From an uncultured bacterium (lineage in GTDB: Bacteria > Oederibacteriota > PGYV01 > Palsa-1178), in contig CALAOR010000078.1 of assembly GCA_937889595.1 (NCBI GenBank), forward strand, positions 1 to 64,000: a stretch of DNA of 64,000 nt, written 5' to 3'. A program made the translations under genes and the position numbers. The notes under the pieces are model-generated. The model did not search any database. It had not been told where the DNA came from and saw only the letters and a program-made list of their open reading frames with translations. Below, one piece after another: positions 44,248-52,413 of this stretch (positions within the stretch are counted from its first letter, which is position 1; each line of letters opens with the position of its first letter).

Positions 44248-46401
44248 TCACCCTCCTCTTTCAGTGTTCACAAACCTGTCTGCATCAACAATATAGTTTT
44301 CGGGAACTATATTGAAACGCCGCACATCAAGCGAATAGATATAGTCGTTCTCAATATGAAATGTCTCATCTACATATTTCCGAAGCACGTCGTTGATTTT
44401 ACGCAGACGTTCTCTTGCTTCTTTATTCTGTTCAGTATAGGCGCGGAGTATAAGCATTTTGATATACCCCGATGTCTCATCACTGTATCTGCTCAACAGT
44501 TTCTGGGCGGAACATTCAGTAAGTGCTTTTAGATAGTCAAAATTTTGAATAAAACTCTTAATATATGCATTACCCTCGTCAATTTGCTCAGCGGTTAGCT
44601 TATTTTTACCATCCGCATCAGAAGTGGGTTCTGTGCGACCGTGTATCAGGCTTGATAGAATGTTATAAGCATTCGACTCAATCTGTGGATTCTTAAACTG
44701 ATGCTCAATGAACTTTCGCAGACAACCAATTCTTGCTGCTATGTCAATTATTGCATCCATAGCCAGTTCCTTGAAGAGGACTACGGATGACATTAAATCG
44801 TCACCTCTTTGGATTGGCGTACATCGAATTTGCCCATTAATGTTTTCAAAATACGTAGCGCAGACCGACGTATGGGTCTGTCTACCGGAATTCGTCTGTA
44901 TATAGTCAATGATAGGCTCAAAGTCATGAGTCAGCATTAAGACCGGTCGCTGATACAGACTCTTCTCTTTATCACCAACTTTAAATAGACGATTGATAAT
45001 AGCGTACTTCTTGTTGCTGTCAAACGACGATATTGGATCGTCGAGAATTATAAATTTGGCATCGCTTCTTATCGCATCAAACATAAAGAGTATTAAGGCG
45101 AAAGAGTGCTTCTCGCCCCAGCTCAAATGATTGCCCTGTGACTGCACATCGCCGGGGTTGCCGTCTGGTAAAATAAACTTAAGCAATGCCCGCGCACTGT
45201 TCTCACCAATCACCTCAACATCGAATGTGTACTTGAATCCAGCAAGGCTCAAAAAATCGTTAATATCTTGCTTTATGACCTTGATTTGGTCCTGAATATG
45301 CTTATTATACTTTCCAATCTCGCCCTTGAGAGTACCGACCTTCTCTAACAAACTATCAATTTCATCATTTATTATTTTCATTTCGTTTTTCGTTAAGTCT
45401 GCCGTAAAATAGGAATCGCAAGCTTGAAGGTCTACCTTCATATCTGCCAAATTCGATTCCAAATCCGCGATATTGTCCCTGTCAACAGACGAACCGTTAA
45501 ATGATACTATTGCCGTCAACCGGTCATGTAGATAGCGAGCCTCTGCACCCAGTTTTGCAAGCTGGGTTTCAAGAACGGCTGTTTTTTCTTTTGCACCAAA
45601 CAACGCGAGAAGTTCTCTTGCCTTGTCCATATTCAGGTATGCGGACAGTGCATCCAAGGCTTTTGAGATTGCATCGGCATACTCAACGCTTGCCTTGTCG
45701 AAACTATCGACAAAAACTTTGTTTATCGTAGTTGTCTTTTCAGTGTCTCCAGTAGAACAATAAGGGCAACGACCTTTTGCTCCGAAATCGGCATAGCCTT
45801 GCAGACGCCAGGCCGCCCATTTGGACACGGTGGCTGCTTCAAAAAACGGGCGTAGTTCATTAAGTTCTGTAGGTGGATTAAAATATGCCCCTTTCCCATT
45901 GAGAACACCCTTTATACCTCCCTTGCGTTTTGCCAGTTTATTTGCGCCAGTAAATTCAATGTTGTTAATGAGTACGCCGATTTGTTGTTGCAAGGCAATT
46001 ACCTCTTTACGACCAGTAATCGTTGTTTTTATTTTTGCTAAAGCATCATCAATGTTCTTCTTTGCCTCGTCATATTCTTTTGAACGGATAAGAACCTCGA
46101 AAGTGTCCTTTATCAGGGTATCTGTTTGGTAAACATATCGGTTGACGTAATTGTCATCAAAAATGAAAATACCGCCAGAGTTTACCCCTTCAATGGATGG
46201 CTGAGCATCCGTATTTACGCTACCGTAGGGGGCAAGTTCTGTCAGCGATTTCCCCTGAGATGCAAGGTCAATAGCTCGCGCAATCGTAGATTTGCCCGTA
46301 CCGTTCCTACCGAACAAAATATTCAATTTATCATCACAAAAGCTTAACTCGCCGTTCGTAATGTTGTTGCAGTTTCGAATTTTGATTGTCGTTGTAGCCA
46401 T
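44248..46401 (-). CDS. PrrC/RloC-like AAA ATPase (predicted anticodon nuclease)
   Basis: A 717-residue protein starting at 46401 (MATTTIKIRNCNNITNGELSF), chosen for the GGAGGG eight bases ahead. ABC-type ATPase: Walker A GRNGTGKST (31-39), a CPYC pair (C212, C215) that could form a zinc hook, a helical middle (240-390), signature LSWGEKHS (426-433), Walker B FIILDDPISSFD (450-461) and H-loop LTHDF (490-494). The C-terminal part has LRKFIEHQF followed by LIHGR, giving R562, E566 and H587, like the R-x3-E...H site of the PrrC and RloC anticodon nucleases. Known PrrC genes sit inside type I hsd operons, as this one does, so a tRNA-cleaving, phage-triggered role is likely. Other AAA_13 proteins share part of this build. 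Confidence 0.7.
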   Translation of the reverse strand: MATTTIKIRNCNNITNGELSFCDDKLNILFGRNGTGKSTIARAIDLASQGKSLTELAPYGSVNTDAQPSIEGVNSGGIFIFDDNYVNRYVYQTDTLIKDTFEVLIRSKEYDEAKKNIDDALAKIKTTITGRKEVIALQQQIGVLINNIEFTGANKLAKRKGGIKGVLNGKGAYFNPPTELNELRPFFEAATVSKWAAWRLQGYADFGAKGRCPYCSTGDTEKTTTINKVFVDSFDKASVEYADAISKALDALSAYLNMDKARELLALFGAKEKTAVLETQLAKLGAEARYLHDRLTAIVSFNGSSVDRDNIADLESNLADMKVDLQACDSYFTADLTKNEMKIINDEIDSLLEKVGTLKGEIGKYNKHIQDQIKVIKQDINDFLSLAGFKYTFDVEVIGENSARALLKFILPDGNPGDVQSQGNHLSWGEKHSFALILFMFDAIRSDAKFIILDDPISSFDSNKKYAIINRLFKVGDKEKSLYQRPVLMLTHDFEPIIDYIQTNSGRQTHTSVCATYFENINGQIRCTPIQRGDDLMSSVVLFKELAMDAIIDIAARIGCLRKFIEHQFKNPQIESNAYNILSSLIHGRTEPTSDADGKNKLTAEQIDEGNAYIKSFIQNFDYLKALTECSAQKLLSRYSDETSGYIKMLILRAYTEQNKEARERLRKINDVLRKYVDETFHIENDYIYSLDVRRFNIVPENYIVDADRFVNTERGG

Positions 46402-46402
46402 C

Positions 46403-46471
46403 TTATATACCCTCCCCATATTTATTCTTAAAACCACGCACCCGTAGTGTCGAAATTTCTTCCATACTCAT
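46403..46471 (-). CDS. 22-residue ORF coupled to the PrrC/RloC-like gene
   Basis: ATG at 46471, eight bases after AGGAGG, encodes 22 residues beginning MSMEEISTLRVRGFK. Its TAA is separated by one base from the ATG at 46401 (TAAGATG). The ribosome site is as strong as any in the operon, and the ribosome site of the ATPase gene (GGAGGG) lies inside this ORF. Hence the toxin-like ATPase is probably translated by coupling to this small ORF. It may also be a small partner peptide. Confidence 0.45.
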   Translation of the reverse strand: MSMEEISTLRVRGFKNKYGEGI

Positions 46472-46521
46472 TTATACCGCCTCCTTTTACGTTTTTAGCT
46501 AAAGGTCGTTGAATAATATTG

Positions 46522-47355
46522 TTATCTTTTCAGTTTTCTATTCCAATCGTAGCTAAATGTGGTGTCAAAAATTTCTACTAATTCAGGAAACTTTTTTGCC
46601 ATATGTATTAGTATAGTTGATATTAAAGTTCCTCTCAATATTTGATCTTTATCATACCACTTATGAAAAATACCAATTATTTTAGATTTTTCTACATGCC
46701 AATCATCAAGTCGATTTTTTGACATATTAGTGTCCCAGATAGGACACCCGCTATTGCCTGCAAAATCCCACTCCAAAATTGGTTGATCATCAACTGTCAT
46801 ATTTTCGCCAGTGGAAAAATCCGGACAAAATAATTCAATGCTGTAATTTTTGGTCCAAATAGGTTTCTTGTCTGGTGTAATAGTGCCATACGGCTGAAAG
46901 CTTACGTTTGACCTCTTGTTTACATGGTCCAGTTTCTGAGTCGAACAGGAAAAACCAGTCAGCAGAAGAAACTCTTTCTCTTTCTTTCTGAACGCGGGGT
47001 CAAAAGTTGTCAAATCTAAAAATATTTTATTTGAAACATTTCCAAGTAGGTCATTGTCAAATTCAAAAAATGCAATATCTTCAGTATCGCTTGACTTATA
47101 CACTTTCCCGGGAACTAAATATCCTTTATTTATATTGACCCATGCCTTGCCATTACTCACCACATCTTCTATAACATGCTTTGCGGTAGCACAAAATCGT
47201 CTGTCACTAATTTTGTACAAAAAACCCGTACCAAAAAAAATTTTTCCAGAATAAAATCCCACCGTACATTTCAGTGCTTTTTGGCTCATTTCACTCTGTA
47301 TTTTTTTTGCATATTCTTGTTTTCCGATATCCGTTAATTTTTCTTCTTGAACCAT
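46522..47355 (-). CDS. Trypsin-like serine protease in the restriction operon
   Basis: A 277-residue protein with the chymotrypsin/trypsin-fold catalytic set: histidine H60 in FCATAKHVI (the TAAHC position), aspartate D93 in TEDIAFFEF, and serine S202 in FAGNSGCPIW (the GNSGGP position, here with Cys instead of the second Gly). There is no signal peptide or membrane segment, so it should act in the cytoplasm, unlike most family members. AAGGAG precedes the ATG. It lies between hsdM and the PrrC/RloC-like ATPase with gaps of 120-133 bp. A cytoplasmic trypsin-like protease in a defence operon suggests it cleaves a partner or host protein on a trigger. The substrate is unknown. Confidence 0.75.
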   Translation of the reverse strand: MVQEEKLTDIGKQEYAKKIQSEMSQKALKCTVGFYSGKIFFGTGFLYKISDRRFCATAKHVIEDVVSNGKAWVNINKGYLVPGKVYKSSDTEDIAFFEFDNDLLGNVSNKIFLDLTTFDPAFRKKEKEFLLLTGFSCSTQKLDHVNKRSNVSFQPYGTITPDKKPIWTKNYSIELFCPDFSTGENMTVDDQPILEWDFAGNSGCPIWDTNMSKNRLDDWHVEKSKIIGIFHKWYDKDQILRGTLISTILIHMAKKFPELVEIFDTTFSYDWNRKLKR

Positions 47356-47488
47356 CGATACTCCTTATCATTTTGTTTATCCTTTGAATTTCATAAATAA
47401 TTACAAGTAAAAATTACCACACCCTAACACCTTCTAAACTGTCGTATTTCTATCAGGATGTGTACCCGTCTTCGCATTTCCTTTCTTA

Positions 47489-48988
47489 TCAGACACCCAG
47501 TTCCTTTATCATTTTTTTTATTTTTATCCGAACTTCAGCAAGATCTTCTTCCACTTTCGTAATTTCTTTCTCTGTTTTTTTTAAATCAATCTCTTTCTCT
47601 CGTTCAAACGAATCAACATACCTCGGTATATTCAAATTAAACTCATTCTCCTTAATCTCATCAAAAGAAGCTAAATAAGCATACTTGTCTATGGTTTCAT
47701 ATCCCTTATATGCTTTAACAATCTTTTCAACGTGCTCATCCAGAAGCGTATTTTTAGTCTTATCCTTTTCAAACTCCCTGCTCGCATCTATGAAAAGCAC
47801 ATCTTTTTTCTTTCTCCCTTTCTTAAAAGCAAGCACTGTCACAGGGATTCCCACGCCATAAAACAGATTCGCAGGCAGGCCAATAACAACATCCAGCAGA
47901 TTGTCCTCTATAAGGCTCTGCCGTATCTTACCTTCGTTTCCACCACGGAAAAGTACTCCATGCGGCACGACCACACCCACCCTGCCGGTGTCATCCAGCA
48001 TAGACGCTATCATATGGAGTATAAAAGCATAGTCACCCTTGCTTTTTGGCGGTACGCCGCGGTCAAACCTGTGGTATTTATCGCTTGCGGCATTCTCTGC
48101 GCCCCATTTGTCGAGTGAAAAAGGAGGATTGGCAACAACTACATTAAATTTCATTAAGTCATCATCCTTGATGTGCAGGGGGTTATTGATGGTATCACCC
48201 CAGTATATCTTTGCGCCGTCTATCTCATGCAAGAACATGTTCATTTTACAAAGCGCCCAGGTGCTGCCATTGTTTTCCTGTCCATAAACCGAGTAATCAT
48301 TACTCCCTATTTCCTTGGCCATTTTTATAAGCAACGACCCTGAACCGCAGGCAGGATCATATAACCTCTCCCCTGCCTTGGGTTTTAAAAGCTTAGATAA
48401 AAGGACAGAAACTTCGGGAGGTGTATAAAACTCCCCCCCTTTTTTTCCGGCATCGCTTGCAAATCGTTTTATCATATATTCATATGCGTCGCCTATTATG
48501 TCACTATGCCCAATACGTGAAGGTCTTAAATCAAGTGCTTCCTTTGCAAAATCTTCTATTATGTGTTTAAGCCTCCTATTTCTATCTTTTACCTGTCCCA
48601 AATTGGCTTCAGAATTAAAATCAATATTCCGAAAAACTCCATCAAGTTTAGCTTTATTACGTTCTTCTATTTCTTCAAGCGCCTTATTTATAATCTCACC
48701 AATATTGTTTTGATCGCGTTTTTCATATATATGATCATACGTACAATGTTCCGGTAGATAAAATCTTTCCCTCTCCAGTTTCCGTTTTATTCTCTCTTTA
48801 TCTCCTTTAAACTGTTTCTCATACTCTATCTTCGCATCTTTCCAAACATCACTTAAATATTTCAGGAAGAGAAACACGAGTATATAATCTTTATACTGTG
48901 CGGGATCAATAGTCCCTCTGAAAGTATCGCAAGCCGCCCATAACGCCTTCTCTATTTCAGCCTTAAGTTTGTCATCTTTTTCAGTCAT
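47489..48988 (-). CDS. hsdM: Type I DNA methyltransferase subunit (HsdM)
   Basis: A 499-residue N6-adenine methyltransferase. N-terminal HsdM domain (about 10-150), SAM-binding DPACGSG at 211-217, catalytic NPPF at 287-290, GEFYTPPEV at ~185-193, and a C-terminal tail with SFDEIKENEFNLNIPRYV, ending in a coiled segment that contacts HsdS. It methylates the recognised site with HsdS. GGAG lies ahead of the ATG. It is placed upstream of the protease and ATPase genes, so hsdM and hsdS are separated by ~4 kb of extra genes. Confidence 0.95.
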   Translation of the reverse strand: MTEKDDKLKAEIEKALWAACDTFRGTIDPAQYKDYILVFLFLKYLSDVWKDAKIEYEKQFKGDKERIKRKLERERFYLPEHCTYDHIYEKRDQNNIGEIINKALEEIEERNKAKLDGVFRNIDFNSEANLGQVKDRNRRLKHIIEDFAKEALDLRPSRIGHSDIIGDAYEYMIKRFASDAGKKGGEFYTPPEVSVLLSKLLKPKAGERLYDPACGSGSLLIKMAKEIGSNDYSVYGQENNGSTWALCKMNMFLHEIDGAKIYWGDTINNPLHIKDDDLMKFNVVVANPPFSLDKWGAENAASDKYHRFDRGVPPKSKGDYAFILHMIASMLDDTGRVGVVVPHGVLFRGGNEGKIRQSLIEDNLLDVVIGLPANLFYGVGIPVTVLAFKKGRKKKDVLFIDASREFEKDKTKNTLLDEHVEKIVKAYKGYETIDKYAYLASFDEIKENEFNLNIPRYVDSFEREKEIDLKKTEKEITKVEEDLAEVRIKIKKMIKELGV

Positions 48989-49000
48989 TTGTTTTCTCCT

Positions 49001-49963
49001 TTAAAAAAGTGTTTGTTGGTTTTTTTCAGAAATTTTCAACGGTCTTTTTTTATAAAAATTATCCTTTACTCTTGCATAATCTCCGTAATCATCTTTCAAT
49101 TCCTCAATCGTATTATTTGGGAAAAATGAAATATCATATCGACCAAAATAATTGTATCTTGATTTCTTTTTCCATGGTTGATTTATAATTCTGTCAACTA
49201 AAGGTACGATTTTTGTTGCAATTTTTATTTTGTCATTATCATCTTTGGGACTTTCCGCTTCAAACACCTCTTTTATACTGCCTGTTATCAGATCAATTAG
49301 TTGGATTAAATTTGAGTATTTATTATTCGAAGTTTTATGATCCGAATCTAAAAATTCTATTTTATCAGCGGAGGTTACAATATTCAATTCTTGTTTTGGT
49401 ATTTTACTAAGACAATGCCATGAAAAATATTCATGCCCTTCTAAGGCTGAGCTATTATCGTGATAAATTGAAGTAATATCGACTTTTGTTTCTTTTCCAA
49501 AAAACTTTTTTACGCAATATAAAAGCGCCGCCCTAAAAAACCTGTTATAAATTCTGCTTTCCCTATTTTTCCCGTTCCCAAATTCTGATAAATTTAATTT
49601 TGTTCTATCAATACCCAAAACATAAAATCTGATTTTATTGTTTCCAGACAATAAGTAATTCATCCATCTTTCTGATATATAATACAAATCTTTTCTATCA
49701 TTCAGTTTTGTAAAGTGAACTTCTTTATTATTCCCATCGTGAAAATCACATTTTTCCTTGCAATTTATCCAGTCTTTTACTTTTTTAGGATCTTTGCTAC
49801 CACACCTGTTATTCAGTAAATCATTAAGTAATCCCTCTTCATCAGACTCTGGAACAACAAGCAGTCCAATATATAACCAGTTTTTCGTCCCGCTTTCGTC
49901 GCAGAAAAGTTTAACCTTAAGAATATCACTTTGTTGTTCGCCGAATAAATTAGAATGGTACAT
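49001..49963 (-). CDS. DUF3800 protein
   Basis: A 320-residue protein starting at ATG 49963 (MYHSNLFGEQQSDI, AAGAGG ahead); a longer frame from 50035 would run into rmuC further. The DUF3800 mark is FCDESG (D22) followed by YIGLLVV, and later ID-R-T-K-L (YVLGIDRTKL), IYHDNSSA and LIQLIDLITGSI, which supply the aspartates of its predicted RNase H-like fold. These proteins are common in defence islands, and their activity is unproven. It overlaps the rmuC end by 14 bases and sits 12 bp upstream of hsdM. Confidence 0.85.
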   Translation of the reverse strand: MYHSNLFGEQQSDILKVKLFCDESGTKNWLYIGLLVVPESDEEGLLNDLLNNRCGSKDPKKVKDWINCKEKCDFHDGNNKEVHFTKLNDRKDLYYISERWMNYLLSGNNKIRFYVLGIDRTKLNLSEFGNGKNRESRIYNRFFRAALLYCVKKFFGKETKVDITSIYHDNSSALEGHEYFSWHCLSKIPKQELNIVTSADKIEFLDSDHKTSNNKYSNLIQLIDLITGSIKEVFEAESPKDDNDKIKIATKIVPLVDRIINQPWKKKSRYNYFGRYDISFFPNNTIEELKDDYGDYARVKDNFYKKRPLKISEKNQQTLF

Positions 49964-51215
49964 TTTTATCCTCTTCCGACTGCTCAATAGCATCTTGAAA
50001 TTCCTTGGGTATTTCCTTCGTTGTTTTTGCACCAAGTGCTTTTATTTTTTCCGTTCTGTTTATAAGATTTCCTGAACCGTCTTTTAGCTTTTTTATTGCA
50101 GAGTCGTAGGCATCCTGTGTGTTTTTTATTTTGTTTCCAATGCCTATTAAGTCCTCCAAAAAACCAACAAATTTGTCGTATAAAGCTCCAGCTTGTTTTG
50201 CTATTTCAACAACATTCTTATTTTGTTTTTCAAGTTGCCAAATATTATATATAATTCTCAGGGTGGCAATCAATAATGAGGGACTAAGAATAAGCACATT
50301 TTTGTCATAAGCATCCATTATTAGATCTGCATCAAAATGCATTGCTGTGGAAAATGCTCCTTCAATTGGCAAAAACATAATGACAAAATCCGGAGATGTT
50401 ATTCCTTCAATTTTTGTATATTCTTTAGAACTAAGACTTTTAATCCTTTCTCTTATTGCTGAAAGATAATTCTTAAGATGAGTATCTTGCGACGTCTTTT
50501 CCTCACACGAACAAAATGATTCATAATCTTTTAAAATTACTTTAGAATCTAAAACAATATGTTTGTCTCCTGGTAAATTAAAGATAACGTCCGGCCTTGG
50601 CCTGCTTCCATCCTCGCCTTTTTGTGCTTCCTGCTTTGTGTATTCTCTTCCTTCCTCTAAACCGGATTTTTGTAGAATAGTTTCAAGGATAAATTCCCCC
50701 CATTTGCCGCGGGTTGTTACATGCCCCTTAAGTGCATTGGTGAGATCATTTGTCTCTTTGCTCATTTGTTTATTCAGATCGTGTAACTGTTCTATTTGTC
50801 CTTTTAAAGTTGCACGTTCCTTTCCTTCAGTCTCAACTCTTTGTTGAAATTGCGAAATGGATTCTTTTAATGGTTTTAATATATCGTCAATTTTTTTTCC
50901 ACTTGCATCGGTTATATCTTTACCTGCTTCTCTAAGCACTGAATCTGCTGCTGTTTTGAATTCTTCTTTAAGTTTTTTTAATTCCTGAATTTGAGCTTCA
51001 ACAGCTTTAATTTGCATATCTTTAGTTGCTGCCTGGCTCACTACATCCGTATATTTATTTCTGACAGTTTCTAGCTCACCTTTCAACTCAATTATATTTT
51101 TTTCAAGTAACACTTCTTTTTCCTTGTTAAATATTGGTTTTTGAAGGAATTTCGTCATTAGAAAACCAATAACAAAACCAACCACCAATCCAATAATAAG
51201 CATTATAATTTGCAT
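49950..51215 (-). CDS. rmuC: DNA recombination protein RmuC
   Basis: A 421-residue RmuC protein from ATG 51215 (MQIIMLIIGLVVGFVIGFLMTKF), AGGAGG ahead. It has an N-terminal transmembrane anchor, a coiled coil (about 30-150), and a nuclease-like core with TRGKWGEFILETILQKSGLEEGREY, RPDVIFNLPGDKHIVLDSKV (the D-x-K of a PD-(D/E)xK fold) and FMLPIEGAF-like VIMFLPIEGAFSTAM. RmuC limits inversions at short inverted repeats and is regularly found near restriction genes. It probably shares a transcript with the DUF3800 gene and hsdM. Confidence 0.92.
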   Translation of the reverse strand: MQIIMLIIGLVVGFVIGFLMTKFLQKPIFNKEKEVLLEKNIIELKGELETVRNKYTDVVSQAATKDMQIKAVEAQIQELKKLKEEFKTAADSVLREAGKDITDASGKKIDDILKPLKESISQFQQRVETEGKERATLKGQIEQLHDLNKQMSKETNDLTNALKGHVTTRGKWGEFILETILQKSGLEEGREYTKQEAQKGEDGSRPRPDVIFNLPGDKHIVLDSKVILKDYESFCSCEEKTSQDTHLKNYLSAIRERIKSLSSKEYTKIEGITSPDFVIMFLPIEGAFSTAMHFDADLIMDAYDKNVLILSPSLLIATLRIIYNIWQLEKQNKNVVEIAKQAGALYDKFVGFLEDLIGIGNKIKNTQDAYDSAIKKLKDGSGNLINRTEKIKALGAKTTKEIPKEFQDAIEQSEEDKNVPF

Positions 51216-51597
51216 ATTTGCCTCCTTTTTTAATCTCATTAAACAAGTACTTTGGCGGGGCGAGGGGGCTTTAGGCCCCCTCTGCGCTATATCTCCTACT
51301 AAACGGCCGTATTATTGAAATTGGGTACATCCTTATGCCGGAGCCATAACCCCATTAGCGCGACTCCCGCCATAAGCATTACTGCCTTTATCATTATTAT
51401 CACCACCATTCCTACATTTACTTCTATCTTTACAACCATGGTGGCTATGATCTCCAGCGTAAACCTTAATCCCAATCCAATAACAACGCCTGGATAAGAG
51501 CAAAACTACTAAAATCCTATGTATCTTTATCCGTCATTTCATATGCAAGCCAATAATCTTTCCATTTTTTTGCGGGTGGTGTTTTTGGAGGGTATGC
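51216..51597. other. Gap between rmuC and the half-HsdS gene
   Basis: It contains a GAGGGGGC-TTTAG-GCCCCCTC hairpin (51262-51282) without a T-run, and a weak candidate small ORF (51299-51439). Another minus frame encodes a G/N/S-rich stretch (NGGDNNDKGSNAYGGSRANG) without a start codon. Confidence 0.45.
51299..51439 (-). CDS. Possible 46-residue hydrophobic protein
   Basis: Minus-strand ATG at 51439 (GGAG about 12 bases ahead) encodes MVVKIEVNVGMVVIIMIKAV and onward to GLWLRHKDVPNFNNTAV. There is one or two hydrophobic helices and a polar tail. Neither the ribosome site nor any homology is convincing. It could be a relic of a larger gene, since the frame stays open upstream without a start. 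Confidence 0.2.
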   Translation of the reverse strand: MVVKIEVNVGMVVIIMIKAVMLMAGVALMGLWLRHKDVPNFNNTAV

Positions 51598-52188
51598 TCA
51601 TCCCCCAAAAATCCTTATTACCTTTTCCAAAGAATTCTTGTAATAAAGCTTTCTCAATTCAAATAATTCTTTTTCAAGCTTATCTTCCCTGCCGATCAGT
51701 TCCCCAAGTTCGGCCAGGGTTTTTTGTTTTTCAATTGGTGGGAGTTCAACTTCCAGTTCCTTTAGCGCGGCAGCGGATACAAACGGGATATGCGAGCCAG
51801 AACCGCACTGGTCAAAATAATCCATGGCCGGCTTCTGCCGCAGATAACAAGCAAGATAACTGGATAAAACCCTGCTTTTAAAATCATCCTTGATTCTTAT
51901 AATAAGATAGTGGTTTGAAACCGTTGTTCCTTCCAGTTTTCTGTCTATTACCCCGGCACTTCTTTTGCTCCCCTTTGCCGCGAATATCACATCCCCGGAA
52001 AATAGCTCCGGGTATTTGTCTTTGCTGCTTATATCTTCAGTCCTTAAATGGTCATAGTCTATGGTTCCATTGACATTCAGGTCACGAAGCTGTATAATTA
52101 ATATAGTAGTAAGTTCAGCAGGCTTCTTTGATTCTCGCTGTAAAAAGCCCGCTGTAATATCCGCTATTTCGCTTAGCTTTGCTTTCAT
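51598..52188 (-). CDS. Orphan half-size HsdS (single recognition domain)
   Basis: A 196-residue protein with one type I target recognition domain: N-terminal LSEIADITAGFLQR, then DLNVNGTIDYDHL, GDVIFAAKGSKRSAGVID, VSNHYLIIRI, SGSHIPFVSAAALKELEVELPP and a coiled tail (EKQKTLAELGELIGREDKLEKELFELRKLYYKNSLE in broken view). Full HsdS has two such halves. It is at the upstream edge of the island, not next to hsdM, and has GGAG ahead of its ATG. It may pair with itself to form an alternative specificity unit, or serve as a recognition-domain donor for the main hsdS. Confidence 0.8.
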   Translation of the reverse strand: MKAKLSEIADITAGFLQRESKKPAELTTILIIQLRDLNVNGTIDYDHLRTEDISSKDKYPELFSGDVIFAAKGSKRSAGVIDRKLEGTTVSNHYLIIRIKDDFKSRVLSSYLACYLRQKPAMDYFDQCGSGSHIPFVSAAALKELEVELPPIEKQKTLAELGELIGREDKLEKELFELRKLYYKNSLEKVIRIFGG

Positions 52189-52321
52189 AAGGCTTCTCCT
52201 TTTCAGAGTGTTGCATGCGCTACAAATATAATATTAACATAAGATAGTGTCTTTGTCAATATAAATCTTCTTATAAACTACGTTTTTTTTATTGAAGTCA
52301 ATCTTAAAACTAAACCCATTC

Positions 52322-52353
52322 ATATTTTAACTTAGTTAACTAAGTTAAAATAT
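52322..52353. promoter_or_regulatory. 32-bp perfect palindrome upstream of fic
   Basis: Two perfect 16-bp halves centred on 52337/52338 with the core CTTAGTTAACTAAG. It ends 11 bp before the -35 box of the fic promoter and lies between divergent genes. It is a strong candidate operator, possibly bound by the winged-helix end of the Fic protein itself. Confidence 0.75.
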
Positions 52354-52364
52354 ACATAATCATA

Positions 52365-52393
52365 TTGACACTTACTACTTCAAATGATATTAT
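52365..52393 (+). promoter_or_regulatory. Promoter of fic
   Basis: TTGACA (52365-52370), 17 bp, TATTAT (52388-52393), 20 bp ahead of the start at 52414. Confidence 0.75.
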
Positions 52394-52413
52394 ATATTCA
52401 ATTGGAGGATAAT

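Noticed and set aside
51262-51282. GC-rich hairpin considered as terminator
   Set aside because: No T-run on either side.
51315-51497. 60-codon plus-strand frame in the gap upstream of rmuC
   Set aside because: No ribosome site and a threonine/isoleucine-rich composition without any family likeness.
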